Positions 1 through 8,333 of a stretch of DNA of 64,000 nt are shown in pieces. A model generated the notes under the pieces. That model was given only the letters and a program-made list of their open reading frames with translations, was not told the DNA's origin and did no database searches. The stretch covers positions 4,092,001-4,156,000 of the forward strand of contig NZ_CP022282.1 of the NCBI RefSeq assembly GCF_002216065.1. The letters run 5' to 3'. The translations under genes and the position numbers were made by a program. The stretch comes from Chryseobacterium sp. T16E-39 (GTDB lineage Bacteria; Bacteroidota; Bacteroidia; Flavobacteriales; Weeksellaceae). Within the stretch, counting starts at the first letter, position 1. Each line of letters begins with the position of its first letter.

Positions 1-173
1 GGAAATGCCTGAAGATGCCCCAAAATAAAATACCTTACTAAAAAGGACTTTTGATTTGAACAGTGGAGATATTAGCGAAAAGGCAAAAAAGCAAAATGGC
101 AAATATTGTAAATGAAAAACGGGAAGTAAGCGATTTTGCAATTCAGCAGTTTTACGTTTTCACATATTCACCA

Positions 174-860
174 TTACTCAAATATCTGCTGAATCACCTC
201 CAAAGAAGTAGGGATCTTAAAATCTGTAATGTGATAATGATAATACACGAGGATGCTATCAAGGAAATCTTTTCTTAAAGATGAATGGATCTTTATTTCA
301 TAAGGGTGCACTGAAGAGACAATTGACTTCCAGAAACCGGATATTTCATGATTAAATAGCTGATGAACCTGCTGAGGTGAAAAGGTTCCTGTTTCAGGAT
401 CCAAATAGGGATGATCATCAATTAAAGGAGCTACTCCCTGAATTTTTAAGATCTTAATTAAAAATATAAAATGGGATTGGTAGTTCTTTAAAGAAAGTTT
501 ATCAATAAACTCATCAATGCTTAAAAATAAGCTGGGGTTTTTCTGTTCATTTCTTAAGATCTGATTGAGAAAATCTGAAACAAAAAAGATGATCGTATTG
601 ATTTTGATATCAGTATATATGTCATTGTTTTTTACCAGTTCAAATTTTGCAATAGATTGGATTCCGCTGCTTTTTCCATTGCTAATGGAAAATATAAGTT
701 GATTTAAAGGCAGTAGTAATGCTTTCTTCTTATTTCTTTTGGAGTAAATTCCTTTTAGAAAATAAGTCTGAAAACCATCCTCTTCTGTAAAACAATGCAA
801 AACTGCATCGTTCTCACCATATTTAATAAACGAAAGTAAAAATCCCTTTTGTGAATTCAT
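174..860 (-). CDS. recO: DNA repair protein RecO
   Basis: RecO is a recombination mediator of the RecFOR pathway; it binds single-stranded DNA and helps load RecA at gaps. The 228-residue product has the family layout: an N-terminal OB-fold-like region (about residues 1-80, starting MNSQKGFLLSFIKYGENDAV) and a helical C-terminal part. Only one Cys is visible (C23), so the zinc-finger cysteines of many RecO proteins are missing. The ATG overlaps the porZ stop by one base (TAATG), which suggests translational coupling as the last gene of a four-gene minus-strand operon. Identification rests on length and overall pattern; the sequence is divergent, as is usual for RecO. Confidence 0.85.
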   Translation of the reverse strand: MNSQKGFLLSFIKYGENDAVLHCFTEEDGFQTYFLKGIYSKRNKKKALLLPLNQLIFSISNGKSSGIQSIAKFELVKNNDIYTDIKINTIIFFVSDFLNQILRNEQKNPSLFLSIDEFIDKLSLKNYQSHFIFLIKILKIQGVAPLIDDHPYLDPETGTFSPQQVHQLFNHEISGFWKSIVSSVHPYEIKIHSSLRKDFLDSILVYYHYHITDFKIPTSLEVIQQIFE

Positions 861-3127
861 TAATTAACTACGGCTATTTTAGCGGTAGCCTTATCAGAAC
901 CATCTTCATTGGTCATTAATACAAAATAGATCCCTGAAGCAACTCTACTACCTCGCTGATTATTCAGATCCCACTCATAGTATCCCCCTCTGGCCACTGC
1001 TGAATGAATGACATTTCCTGCGGCATCAGTAATTCTTATGTTGGTCTTTTCAGCCAAGCCCTTAATCGTAACTTTTCCTTTGAAATTAGAGTATACCACA
1101 GGGTTTGGATACACAAGAACGTTTCCAAAATTAGAAGTTACATCAGCGATATCTCCCTGATAGGTTACAATTCCGCTGTAGGAAACAAAATATACTTTTC
1201 CTGTCTTTCTGTCTACTTTAATATCAGTGATGCTATTGGTAGGTAATGGTGAGTTTTCTTTTGTGAAATGTTTTATGGTCCGTTGTCCGTCTGAAGACAT
1301 ATAATAAACACCCCCTCCATCTACCGAGATCCATTTATAATCTCCTGCATCTACTTCTATCTGTAAAATTTGAGAATCCCGGAAAAGCTCTTCTCCAAGA
1401 TTATTCTGTTCAATAATAATAGGCTTTACACTGACGTTAGGCTCTTTAATTGCAGAGGCTGCATTGGATAAAATTCGTAAACCCGAATCTGTACCGATCC
1501 ACGCATCTCCGGCTTTGTCTATCGCAACTGACAATGTTCCTGCCGAATTAGTAGCAAATCCATTGGATTGATTTAAAACATAAGAAGTATCATCTGATAC
1601 GTTGGTTGGTGTTTTTTTATAATCATATACCATGAAGTTATTGGTTCTTGGCATGGGGATCCATAATAAGTTTTCATAGTATAAAGCTTTTTGGATTCCA
1701 ATACTTAGAACTCCCAGATCTTTTACGATAAAATTGTCTGTTGATTTATCATAAGGAGCTAGGGCAATAGAACCGGTTTCCATAAATGACACCGTAGCAA
1801 ACAGGTTGTTCTGATCGTCATAAGTTAATCCCACCGGGCGTCTTGCGTACATATTAGGTGGTGATAAATCATAAAATTTTACAAAATCGAAATCTTTATT
1901 TGCGGAATTGTATTTCAGTTTGTAAACACCCTGTCCGCCGAAAGTATAATTAGTCGCGTATACTTCATCAAGATTACTTGGGTTGGCGATCACATCTAAA
2001 ATATTGAATGCTTGGCTATTGCCTATAAAATAGGATGGGTAGATCCATTGCAGTCCATTGAAATAATAAAAACCTGGATTTTTTGGATTTGATAATGGGG
2101 TATTGAATCTCGATTCTCTACCACCAGAAGATATTAGAAGCTGATTTTCACCATATAAACTTAGCTTGTAAGCATTGTTGAAATAAGGTCCATCTGGCTT
2201 AAATGATTTACTGGTTTCATCTTTAATTCCCGAAACAATAGTTCCACCATATATCTTTGAACCTACTTTTATTGCTGTATTGCATTCTTCTCCAACACTT
2301 GCAGTACCGGCATAGGTTCCATTCGTGTTAAAAGTATAAATTCTACTCCCATCTGTGACAATAATATTATTAGCGCTTACAACCACATCCTGAACCTTAC
2401 CAAAAGTCTGTGAAATAGGAGTCGATACCCCATTGTTATAAATGTAAGCGGTATTTTCTGAAGAAAAACTAAGAACAGGTTCTGAATCAATCTGGGTAAA
2501 TGTACCAGGCATTTCAGTGGTCCATGTAGAATACACAGGGAAGGTAGTATTAATCTCGTGGCTTTTTAAACCTGTATTGGTAACCGAATAAACTTTGTTA
2601 TCCACAAGTGTAGCTTCGTTACTGGCTTGGTAACTACCCCCTACAAGAAAAAAAGCAGAATCATTAAACTCTTTTTTCTTCAGATCAAAAATAGAAACGC
2701 CATATCCTACAGAAATAACGGCTTTTGTTCCTGTAATTGAGATATGATTTATTTTTTTACTTCCATTATATCCTGTAGCAATAGGAATATCAACAACATA
2801 AGTAACCCCATCAGGAGTTACAATATCCAAAGAACCATTTTGATAACCAATAAGCCCTATTTTATTTTGAGGATTATAGTCAAAGGCAGATATACCGACC
2901 TCGTGAAGGCCATTTGCTTTGGATAACTTCGTAATTTCACCTGTGGAAATGGTATAATAGAAAAGTCCGTTTTCTGCTGCTGCAATTATTTTTCCATTAT
3001 CCTCCTTCATGGAGATAACATTATTATAAGAAAATATATCCGACCACTTTTTTGAAGAAATGACTTGTGCATTTACGAATTGCACGGATGCTAAAATACC
3101 AAGGGAAATTATGGAGAGTTTTTTCAT
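860..3127 (-). CDS. porZ: PorZ-like T9SS beta-propeller protein with C-terminal sorting domain
   Basis: This is a secreted 755-residue protein. Residues 1-20 form a signal peptide ending VNA/Q. The body looks like a two-component-regulator-type beta-propeller, with blades such as DAWIGTDSGLRIL and YKWISVDGGGVYYM. The last 85 or so residues (NVLVYPNPV to KIAVV) form a type A T9SS sorting domain. In Porphyromonas gingivalis, PorZ is a surface component of the T9SS attachment complex that handles anionic LPS during cargo anchoring; that role is transferred here by architecture. It begins 1 nt after the metallophosphatase stop and its stop overlaps the recO start, so it lies inside an operon. It could also be a PorZ paralogue. 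Confidence 0.85.
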   Translation of the reverse strand: MKKLSIISLGILASVQFVNAQVISSKKWSDIFSYNNVISMKEDNGKIIAAAENGLFYYTISTGEITKLSKANGLHEVGISAFDYNPQNKIGLIGYQNGSLDIVTPDGVTYVVDIPIATGYNGSKKINHISITGTKAVISVGYGVSIFDLKKKEFNDSAFFLVGGSYQASNEATLVDNKVYSVTNTGLKSHEINTTFPVYSTWTTEMPGTFTQIDSEPVLSFSSENTAYIYNNGVSTPISQTFGKVQDVVVSANNIIVTDGSRIYTFNTNGTYAGTASVGEECNTAIKVGSKIYGGTIVSGIKDETSKSFKPDGPYFNNAYKLSLYGENQLLISSGGRESRFNTPLSNPKNPGFYYFNGLQWIYPSYFIGNSQAFNILDVIANPSNLDEVYATNYTFGGQGVYKLKYNSANKDFDFVKFYDLSPPNMYARRPVGLTYDDQNNLFATVSFMETGSIALAPYDKSTDNFIVKDLGVLSIGIQKALYYENLLWIPMPRTNNFMVYDYKKTPTNVSDDTSYVLNQSNGFATNSAGTLSVAIDKAGDAWIGTDSGLRILSNAASAIKEPNVSVKPIIIEQNNLGEELFRDSQILQIEVDAGDYKWISVDGGGVYYMSSDGQRTIKHFTKENSPLPTNSITDIKVDRKTGKVYFVSYSGIVTYQGDIADVTSNFGNVLVYPNPVVYSNFKGKVTIKGLAEKTNIRITDAAGNVIHSAVARGGYYEWDLNNQRGSRVASGIYFVLMTNEDGSDKATAKIAVVN

Positions 3128-3128
3128 A

Positions 3129-4079
3129 TTATGCTATTATACTGCTGTCTATAACCTGATTGTTCCAAGAAATATGTTGTACGTTTTTGTTATTGTCAAA
3201 ATAAAAATCGATTCTTCCTAACAGGAGTCCTGCCCATCCAACCTGATTAACCAGGACATTTTTGCCCTGTCGGTTTTTAAAGCTTTGCGGCTCTGGTAGA
3301 AAAGTATGAGTATGGCCACCCAGAATAATATCAATGTTTTCTGTACTGGCTGCCAGTATTTTATCACTTACTTTATCAGCTTCATTTTTATAGTCGTAAC
3401 CAATATGGGACAGGCAGATCACAAGGTCACATTTTTGTTCGTTTTTCAGAAAGTTGGAATAGTGTTGTGCGACATCAATAGGACTGGAATACACGGTTTC
3501 CTGATACTGTTTTTTACCTACCAGCCCCTCCAGTTGGATTCCTACTGCAAAAATCCCAACCTTAATTCCATTTTTATTAAAAATCTTGTATGGTAAGGTT
3601 TTACCATCTAAAACAGTGTTTTTAAAATCATAATTGGAACAGATGAACGGAAACTGAGCGTTCGGCAAAACATTTAAAAATCCCTGAAGCCCATTGTCAA
3701 AATCATGGTTTCCCATTGTTGAAGCATCGTACTTCATCATAGACATTAATTTAAACTCAAGCTCGCCTCCAAAAAAATTAAAATAAGGGGTTCCCTGAAA
3801 AATATCTCCGGAGTCCAATAATAAGACATTATTTTCCTGGTTTCTGATCTGTTGAATTAAGCTTGCTCTTCTGGCAAAACCTCCCTGATTAGGATTTTTT
3901 GTATAGCTTTCATCAAATGGTTCTATTCTACTATGTTGGTCATTGGTATGAAGTATAGTAAGCTTGTTTGCAGAAGAAAGTCCTTTTAATTTTAACTCTT
4001 CTGCCATCATCATATTGGGAGCTAAAGCCATTGCTAAAGTTCCGCCACTTAGTACTTTTAAAAAACTTTTTCTATCCAT
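3129..4079 (-). CDS. Metallophosphatase / 5'-nucleotidase catalytic domain protein
   Basis: This is the calcineurin-like catalytic half of a UshA-type 5'-nucleotidase, expected to dephosphorylate nucleotides in the periplasm using two metal ions. The metal-binding motifs appear in order: TNDQH near residue 48, DSGD near 93, GNHDFD near 123, LSHIGY near 225 and GGHTH near 256. The N-terminus (DRKSFLK followed by a hydrophobic stretch) resembles a Tat signal with Lys in place of the second Arg. It is 316 residues and stops where the C-terminal substrate-specificity domain would begin; that domain is encoded by the preceding gene, which overlaps this start by one base. The two products probably work together, or in parallel. 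Confidence 0.88.
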   Translation of the reverse strand: MDRKSFLKVLSGGTLAMALAPNMMMAEELKLKGLSSANKLTILHTNDQHSRIEPFDESYTKNPNQGGFARRASLIQQIRNQENNVLLLDSGDIFQGTPYFNFFGGELEFKLMSMMKYDASTMGNHDFDNGLQGFLNVLPNAQFPFICSNYDFKNTVLDGKTLPYKIFNKNGIKVGIFAVGIQLEGLVGKKQYQETVYSSPIDVAQHYSNFLKNEQKCDLVICLSHIGYDYKNEADKVSDKILAASTENIDIILGGHTHTFLPEPQSFKNRQGKNVLVNQVGWAGLLLGRIDFYFDNNKNVQHISWNNQVIDSSIIA

Positions 4080-4834
4080 TACTTCTTACCAATAAAATTT
4101 AAACGAATATCTGTATTAGGGACTACCTCGGAATTTTTCTTAAAATATTCAATAAATAGATCTCTCATCTTGATTCCTGTTGGGATTGATTCCCCTTTTG
4201 CGAAAAAGATCATATTATCTCCACCTAATGCCAGGTAATCAGAGGTGGCAATATAATATTCCTGGTTGGAATTTACCGCTTTACCATTGATCAAAGTTTT
4301 AGATAGCTGTCCGTTGCTGGTTTCTATATACAAATGAGAGACTGGGTTATTAACCTGGTTTTTTGCATAATAGTCAAATAAGCCTTGAAGATCTGATCCT
4401 TTCATTTTAACGATAACGACTTCATTTTCGAATGGCATTACTTCAAAAACATTTTTTAATAGAATATCGCCTTTGCCAATTGAAGTACGGATTCCGCCGA
4501 TATTAATTAACGCAGCATCAACGTTTTTTTTGAGGTGATTTTTTGCCCATTCATCAGCGCCTTCAAAGGTGTAGTCTGCTAAAAGATTTCCAAGGTTGCT
4601 ATTGTCCCCTTGTTTTGTAAGATCTGTATTGGTATGAGAAACTTTTTGATTCATTTCTTTGTCCAATTTTTGCTTATAAGGTTCAATAAATTTTACAAAA
4701 GCCTCGTCACTTTTTAGATCTTTATTAATAGAAATATTTTTTTGCGTTTCTACATTCGCTACCTGTAAAGAAGTTGTTTTACAAGATCCCAGCGAAAGCA
4801 ATGCAATTCCTAGTAATAAGAATTTATTTTTCAT
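4079..4834 (-). CDS. Lipoprotein with 5'-nucleotidase C-terminal domain
   Basis: This product has only the C-terminal (substrate-recognition) domain of 5'-nucleotidases: GNLLADYTFEGADEW, then ALINIGGIRTSI and VFEVMPFENEVV are family-typical. There is no metallophosphatase domain; that half is the next gene, overlapping by 1 nt. The N-terminus MKNKFLLLGIALLSLGSCK is a lipoprotein signal with the lipobox Cys. I chose the ATG at 4834 rather than an in-frame one at 4855 because it starts the signal peptide and because 4855 lies inside a -7 box (4853-4860). It is the first gene of the operon that continues through porZ to recO. Confidence 0.85.
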   Translation of the reverse strand: MKNKFLLLGIALLSLGSCKTTSLQVANVETQKNISINKDLKSDEAFVKFIEPYKQKLDKEMNQKVSHTNTDLTKQGDNSNLGNLLADYTFEGADEWAKNHLKKNVDAALINIGGIRTSIGKGDILLKNVFEVMPFENEVVIVKMKGSDLQGLFDYYAKNQVNNPVSHLYIETSNGQLSKTLINGKAVNSNQEYYIATSDYLALGGDNMIFFAKGESIPTGIKMRDLFIEYFKKNSEVVPNTDIRLNFIGKK

Positions 4835-4852
4835 AATTTCTTTTAGTATATG

Positions 4853-4860
4853 CAAATATA
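4853..4860 (-). promoter_or_regulatory. -7 box TATATTTG of the nucleotidase-porZ-recO operon
   Basis: On the minus strand the sequence reads TATATTTG, a match to the flavobacterial -7 consensus TAnnTTTG, 18 nt upstream of the ATG at 4834. No convincing TTG -33 element is seen in the AT-rich stretch behind it. Confidence 0.5.
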
Positions 4861-4914
4861 ATTATATGTATAATAAAACATTATTATTTATTATAAATTC
4901 TTAGTCTAAATTAT

Positions 4915-4922
4915 TAAATTTG
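4915..4922 (+). promoter_or_regulatory. -7 box TAAATTTG of dapA
   Basis: TAAATTTG matches TAnnTTTG and lies 19 nt before the dapA ATG. With the box at 4853-4860 it makes a divergent promoter region in the very AT-rich gap between the nucleotidase operon and dapA. Confidence 0.5.
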
Positions 4923-4941
4923 GAAAAAATAATTCTAACAG

Positions 4942-5814
4942 ATGAACATTTTAAAAGGAGTAGGTGTCGCTTTGGTAACACCTTTTAATGAAGATTTATC
5001 CGTTGATTTTGATAGTTTAACAAAACTTGTTGAATTTAATATTGAGAACGGAACCCATTATTTAGTTGTTTTAGGAACTACAGCTGAAGCTGCAACTCTT
5101 TCCGAAGGGGAGAAGAAACAGGTTATAGATCATATCATTAAGGTAAATAATAAACGCCTTCCTTTAGTTTTAGGAATAGGGGGAAATAATACGCTTGAAG
5201 TTAAAAAACAAATAGAAGAAACCGATCTTTCTTCTTTCGAGGCTATTCTTTCTGTTTCTCCATATTATAACAGGCCTAATCAGGAGGGACTTTATCAACA
5301 TTATAAAGTGTTAGCGTCCACCGGAAAAAATATCATTATTTACAATGTGCCTTCAAGAACCGGACAGAATATTGAGGCAGATACGACGATTCGCTTAGCT
5401 AAGGAGTTTCCTAATTTATTTTTAATTAAAGAAGCAGCCCCAAGTATTCTTCAATATTTTGATATTCTGAGAAAAAAGCCGGAAGGATTTTCTTTAGTGT
5501 CCGGAGATGATGAGTTTGCATTGCCTGTAACGTTAGCAGGAGGTGATGGTGTTATTTCTGTGATCGGACAAGCATATCCAAAGGAATTTTCTACAATGAT
5601 AGAATTGGCATTCGAGGGTAAAGTAAAAGAAGCTTATGCCATTCACAATAAACTTGTTGAAATGACACGTTTGATTTTTGCTGAAGGAAACCCATGTGGT
5701 GTAAAAGCTATTTTAGCTGAGAAAGGTATTCTTAAGAACTATGTAAGACTTCCATTGGTTGTTGCATCCGAAGGACTGTATGCAAAGATAAAAGCAGAGA
5801 TGAATAATATCTGA
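4942..5814 (+). CDS. dapA: 4-hydroxy-tetrahydrodipicolinate synthase
   Basis: DapA condenses pyruvate with aspartate semialdehyde, the first committed step of the diaminopimelate/lysine pathway in the cytoplasm. The 290-residue TIM-barrel protein has the usual length. The GTTAEA motif lies at 45-50, the catalytic Tyr at Y134 (IYNVPSRTG), the Schiff-base Lys at K163 (LFLIKEA), and SPYYNRP at 106-112. It is a single-gene unit with its own -7 box and a strong terminator at 5877-5906. Confidence 0.96.
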   Translation: MNILKGVGVALVTPFNEDLSVDFDSLTKLVEFNIENGTHYLVVLGTTAEAATLSEGEKKQVIDHIIKVNNKRLPLVLGIGGNNTLEVKKQIEETDLSSFEAILSVSPYYNRPNQEGLYQHYKVLASTGKNIIIYNVPSRTGQNIEADTTIRLAKEFPNLFLIKEAAPSILQYFDILRKKPEGFSLVSGDDEFALPVTLAGGDGVISVIGQAYPKEFSTMIELAFEGKVKEAYAIHNKLVEMTRLIFAEGNPCGVKAILAEKGILKNYVRLPLVVASEGLYAKIKAEMNNI

Positions 5815-5876
5815 TAAAGTGTTTATAATAATGAAATAATGGATCCATTATTTTCAATTTCAAATAAATAATTTAG

Positions 5877-5906
5877 AGTGAAAGGTATATGCCTTTCACT
5901 TTTTTT
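5877..5906 (+). terminator. Intrinsic terminator after dapA
   Basis: AGTGAAAGG (5877-5885) pairs with CCTTTCACT (5892-5900) around a 6-nt loop, followed by a T run. An in-frame ATG for the next gene (5889) lies in this loop, which argues for that gene starting at 5919. Confidence 0.85.
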
Positions 5907-5918
5907 AAGATCAAAATT

Positions 5919-6422
5919 ATGAAACTTATAAAAGCAACAGAAAATGATATTCCTGTAATTCAGGAATTGGCGAGGAGATCCTGGGAAAATGCTTATGCAG
6001 AGATCCTTTCAGATGAACAGATGGAATACATGCTTACTACCATGTACTCGAAAGAAGAGATCTCACAACACTTAAAGAGTGTAAATTATCATTATTATTT
6101 AATCGAAGATGAAATAAGCCACTCCCTGGAAGGGTTTATCGGTTACGAAAATGACTATGAGGAAAAAACAACAAAACTTCACCGGATCTATTTGGTTCCT
6201 GAAAGTAAAGGAAAAGGGTTAGGAAAAGAAGCACTTGTTTTTTTAGCACAAAAAACCAAGGAATATGGGGATCGCAGAATTATTTTAAATGTGAATAAAT
6301 TTAACCAAGCAAGGAAATTTTATGAATCTCAGGGATATAAAATTTATGGTGAAGGGGTTTTCGATATAGGAAATAATTTCGTTATGGATGATTATCTTAT
6401 GGAATTTATAATTCACATATAA
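5919..6422 (+). CDS. GNAT family N-acetyltransferase
   Basis: A 167-residue acetyltransferase of the GNAT fold that would transfer an acetyl group from acetyl-CoA to an unknown amine. Motif A is clear: HRIYLVPESKGKGLGKEALVFL holds the acetyl-CoA pyrophosphate loop KGKGLG, followed by NVNKFNQARKFYESQGY, typical of motif B. I start at the ATG at 5919 (MKLIKATENDI) because the upstream ATG at 5889 sits in the dapA terminator loop. The N-terminus resembles small-molecule or RimI-like GNATs, but the substrate cannot be told. It is monocistronic. Confidence 0.85.
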   Translation: MKLIKATENDIPVIQELARRSWENAYAEILSDEQMEYMLTTMYSKEEISQHLKSVNYHYYLIEDEISHSLEGFIGYENDYEEKTTKLHRIYLVPESKGKGLGKEALVFLAQKTKEYGDRRIILNVNKFNQARKFYESQGYKIYGEGVFDIGNNFVMDDYLMEFIIHI

Positions 6423-6716
6423 TAGACTTATAATTCTGTAACATTATCTCATAATTCTATAACGGGTGACCTGTTTATTAGTAGCATATTTGCAAAAGAA
6501 CCAAATCATTTTATAATAAAACATTCATATACTTGGTTTTAAACCATTTTGGTTTTTATCAGTATATTTTTTTCATCCTTAGTGTTTAAATTCCTGTATT
6601 CATTAATACAGGAGTTTTTTGCGTTTATAAATATAATTTTAACTTTATTGAACTATTTCACATTTATATGAAATAAAAGTTTATATTTACAAAATAATTA
6701 ACACACTTATACTAGG
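6423..6716 (+). other. Intergenic region with a possible short transcript
   Basis: These 294 bases have no ORF I can support. A box CATATTTG (6485-6492, one mismatch to TAnnTTTG) is followed by a small AAACC/GGTTT hairpin near 6540-6555 and by a terminator at 6593-6620. This would fit an RNA of about 120 nt starting near 6499. A second box-like TATATTTA near 6683 probably serves the AraC gene. Confidence 0.3.
6593..6620 (+). terminator. Intrinsic terminator in the 6.4-6.7 kb gap
   Basis: CCTGTATT (6593-6600) pairs with AATACAGG (6605-6612) around a CATT loop and is followed by six Ts (6615-6620). It lies about 170 nt past the acetyltransferase stop, so it ends either a long 3' UTR or a separate small RNA. 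Confidence 0.7.
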
Positions 6717-7298
6717 ATGAAAATGTATGTGAAATTCGATTTCAATGCTCTTTGTAAAAAAGTGTTGGATGAAAAACTTAAAGAACAAGGTTTAAAATAT
6801 AGATTGCTGAATTTTGGAGAGGTAGAGTTTTATGAAGCGTTTACGCAAGAACAGCACGATATCTTCAAAAAAAACCTTGAAGATTATGGTATTGAAATTA
6901 TAGAAAGCCAGAAAGTCGCTTTAGTACAGAAAATCAAAGATGCTATTGTAGAGCTGGTATTCTCTAAAGATACGATTGCTGTTAAAGCTTCCATCTATAT
7001 TGCCGAAAAATTAAATCACAGCTATGGCTACCTGTCCAATCTTTTTTCAGAGGTAGCTTATACATCAATAGAGAATTTCATTATCTTACAGAAGATAGAA
7101 TACGCCAAAGAACTTATTATTACAAATAAACTTAACCTTACTGAGATTGCTCATAAGCTTAATTATTCCAGCGTTGCCCACTTAAGTACACAATTTAAAA
7201 ATACAACCGGCATTACACCCTCTCAGTTTCAAAAAATCATCGGTAAAAGACGGAAAGAGCAGAGTGTAGCAATGACTAATAAAATGCTTTATGAATAA
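6717..7298 (+). CDS. AraC-type helix-turn-helix regulator
   Basis: A 193-residue putative transcription factor. The C-terminal half has two AraC-type helix-turn-helix units: YGYLSNLFSEVAYTSIENFIILQKIEYAKELI (about 103-135) and LNLTEIAHKLNYSSVAHLSTQFKNTTGITPSQF (about 139-171). The N-terminal 80 residues contain no cupin or other sensor I recognise. Short AraC proteins of this layout are common in Bacteroidetes. The last 8 bases overlap the start of a receiver-domain gene (ATGAATAA), so the two are almost certainly co-translated. The inducing signal and targets are unknown. Confidence 0.85.
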   Translation: MKMYVKFDFNALCKKVLDEKLKEQGLKYRLLNFGEVEFYEAFTQEQHDIFKKNLEDYGIEIIESQKVALVQKIKDAIVELVFSKDTIAVKASIYIAEKLNHSYGYLSNLFSEVAYTSIENFIILQKIEYAKELIITNKLNLTEIAHKLNYSSVAHLSTQFKNTTGITPSQFQKIIGKRRKEQSVAMTNKMLYE

Positions 7299-7737
7299 AG
7301 AATATCTTAATGCAATACTTGTTGATGATGATGAAGGGAATATTATTTTATTTAAAAATATATTCAAAGATTTAAAGATTACAGTTAAGGTTCAGTCATT
7401 TCAAAATGGAAGAGATTTAATGAAATACCTTAGTAATGCTGAAGTTCTTGTTCCCGAAATACTATTGATGAATTATAATATTCCGCATAAAAACAGTATG
7501 GAATGTCTGGATGAAATAAAATTGGACCTTAGATTAAGCGGGATGATTACAGGAATATATTCTGATGTCTTATCGGAAGAAGATATTGAGAAAATATTTG
7601 TAAAAGGTGCTAATATTTATATTAAAAAGCCGGACAATTATAAGGACATGAAACGGGTAGTTTCGGAGGTTATTACATTGAATTGGCAATACCATACATC
7701 CGGATTAAACAAAGATAATTTAATTCTTAAAGTATGA
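7291..7737 (+). CDS. Atypical response-regulator receiver protein lacking the phospho-acceptor Asp
   Basis: A stand-alone receiver domain of 148 residues with no output domain. The acidic pocket VDDDEG (D12-D14), the PEILLMNYNIP strand, S91 and the conserved Lys K113 (IKKPDN) are present. The usual phosphorylated Asp aligns with N61 (codon AAT; Asp would need GAT). It therefore probably cannot take phosphate in the normal way and may signal by protein-protein contact. It overlaps the AraC gene by 8 nt, which suggests that the AraC protein is its partner. A sequencing error at one base is the alternative. Confidence 0.85.
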   Translation: MNKEYLNAILVDDDEGNIILFKNIFKDLKITVKVQSFQNGRDLMKYLSNAEVLVPEILLMNYNIPHKNSMECLDEIKLDLRLSGMITGIYSDVLSEEDIEKIFVKGANIYIKKPDNYKDMKRVVSEVITLNWQYHTSGLNKDNLILKV

Positions 7738-8331
7738 TGGATATTGGAATTTTTGAATTTTCAGTAAAAAGGTTGGGATGTATTTTATCGGTTAATACTC
7801 ACTAAAAGGTGAAAATTTTATAACTATTAAATATAATAATATAAATGCTTATTAGTAACAATATATGAAATTTGTAACAGAAACGTGCTAACAAAAATTA
7901 ATCATATAAAACAATTAATGTGAATAATTTTTCTTTGAATCTTGAGAGTAAATTATATTCATCACAATGTTAGTAAAACAAAATGGATTATCAATTTCCA
8001 ATGTAGAGCGCAGAAGATCTTTAAACAAAACGGTACAATCATGAAAACTCAAAAAGTTGGAGGGAAATTATATTCGTTTCTTTTAAAATCCTTTCAACAA
8101 ACACAGTTAGTTTTTATAATAAGTAAGTTGGAAACATAATTCATTTTGTTTTTTTAAATTTATTTAGTAGTGGCTTAAATAAAATGCAAATGCTATAAAT
8201 ATTTTCACTCCACACCAAATTACAGAATAGTAAGCATTCTACTAAATAAATTTTTATGATAAGAATAATTTCTTCTAAATAACAGTTTTATAAGGGGGCC
8301 GCGGAAAGATCTTTTTCTTTTTGCGGTTTTT
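7738..8331 (+). other. Long intergenic region ending in a strong terminator
   Basis: About 590 bases of AT-rich sequence without a supported gene. A 65-codon ORF (7942-8139) and its internal 32-codon ATG (8041) have no recognisable product. A 22-codon ORF starts on the receiver stop codon (ATG 7737). The region ends in a GC-rich plus-strand terminator (8299-8333) with no plus-strand gene near it, so a long 3' UTR or an unannotated small RNA is likely. Confidence 0.35.
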
Positions 8332-8333
8332 TT
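8299..8333 (+). terminator. Strong plus-strand intrinsic terminator
   Basis: CCGCGGAAAGA (8299-8309) pairs with TCTTTTTGCGG (8316-8326), including two G-U pairs, followed by seven Ts. There is no T run on the minus side, so it does not serve recG. Its T run overlaps the recG stop. Confidence 0.8.

Noticed and set aside
2..28. Open frame ending EMPEDAPK at the window start, possibly the end of an upstream plus-strand gene
   Set aside because: Nine codons are too few to support a gene; other frames end nearby as well (for example at 41).
63..278. 71-codon plus-strand ORF over the recO 3' end
   Set aside because: Opposite strand to well-supported recO; no family, poor codon context. The open part before 174 is only about 110 bases and holds a dispersed repeat.
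7737..7802. 22-codon ORF overlapping the receiver stop (TGATG)
   Set aside because: Overlapping stop-start is suggestive of coupling, but the peptide is short and has no recognisable feature.
7942..8139. 65-codon ORF in the 7.7-8.3 kb gap, with internal 32-codon ATG at 8041
   Set aside because: No recognisable motif, no signal peptide, no box or ribosome-friendly leader; kept only as part of the intergenic entry.
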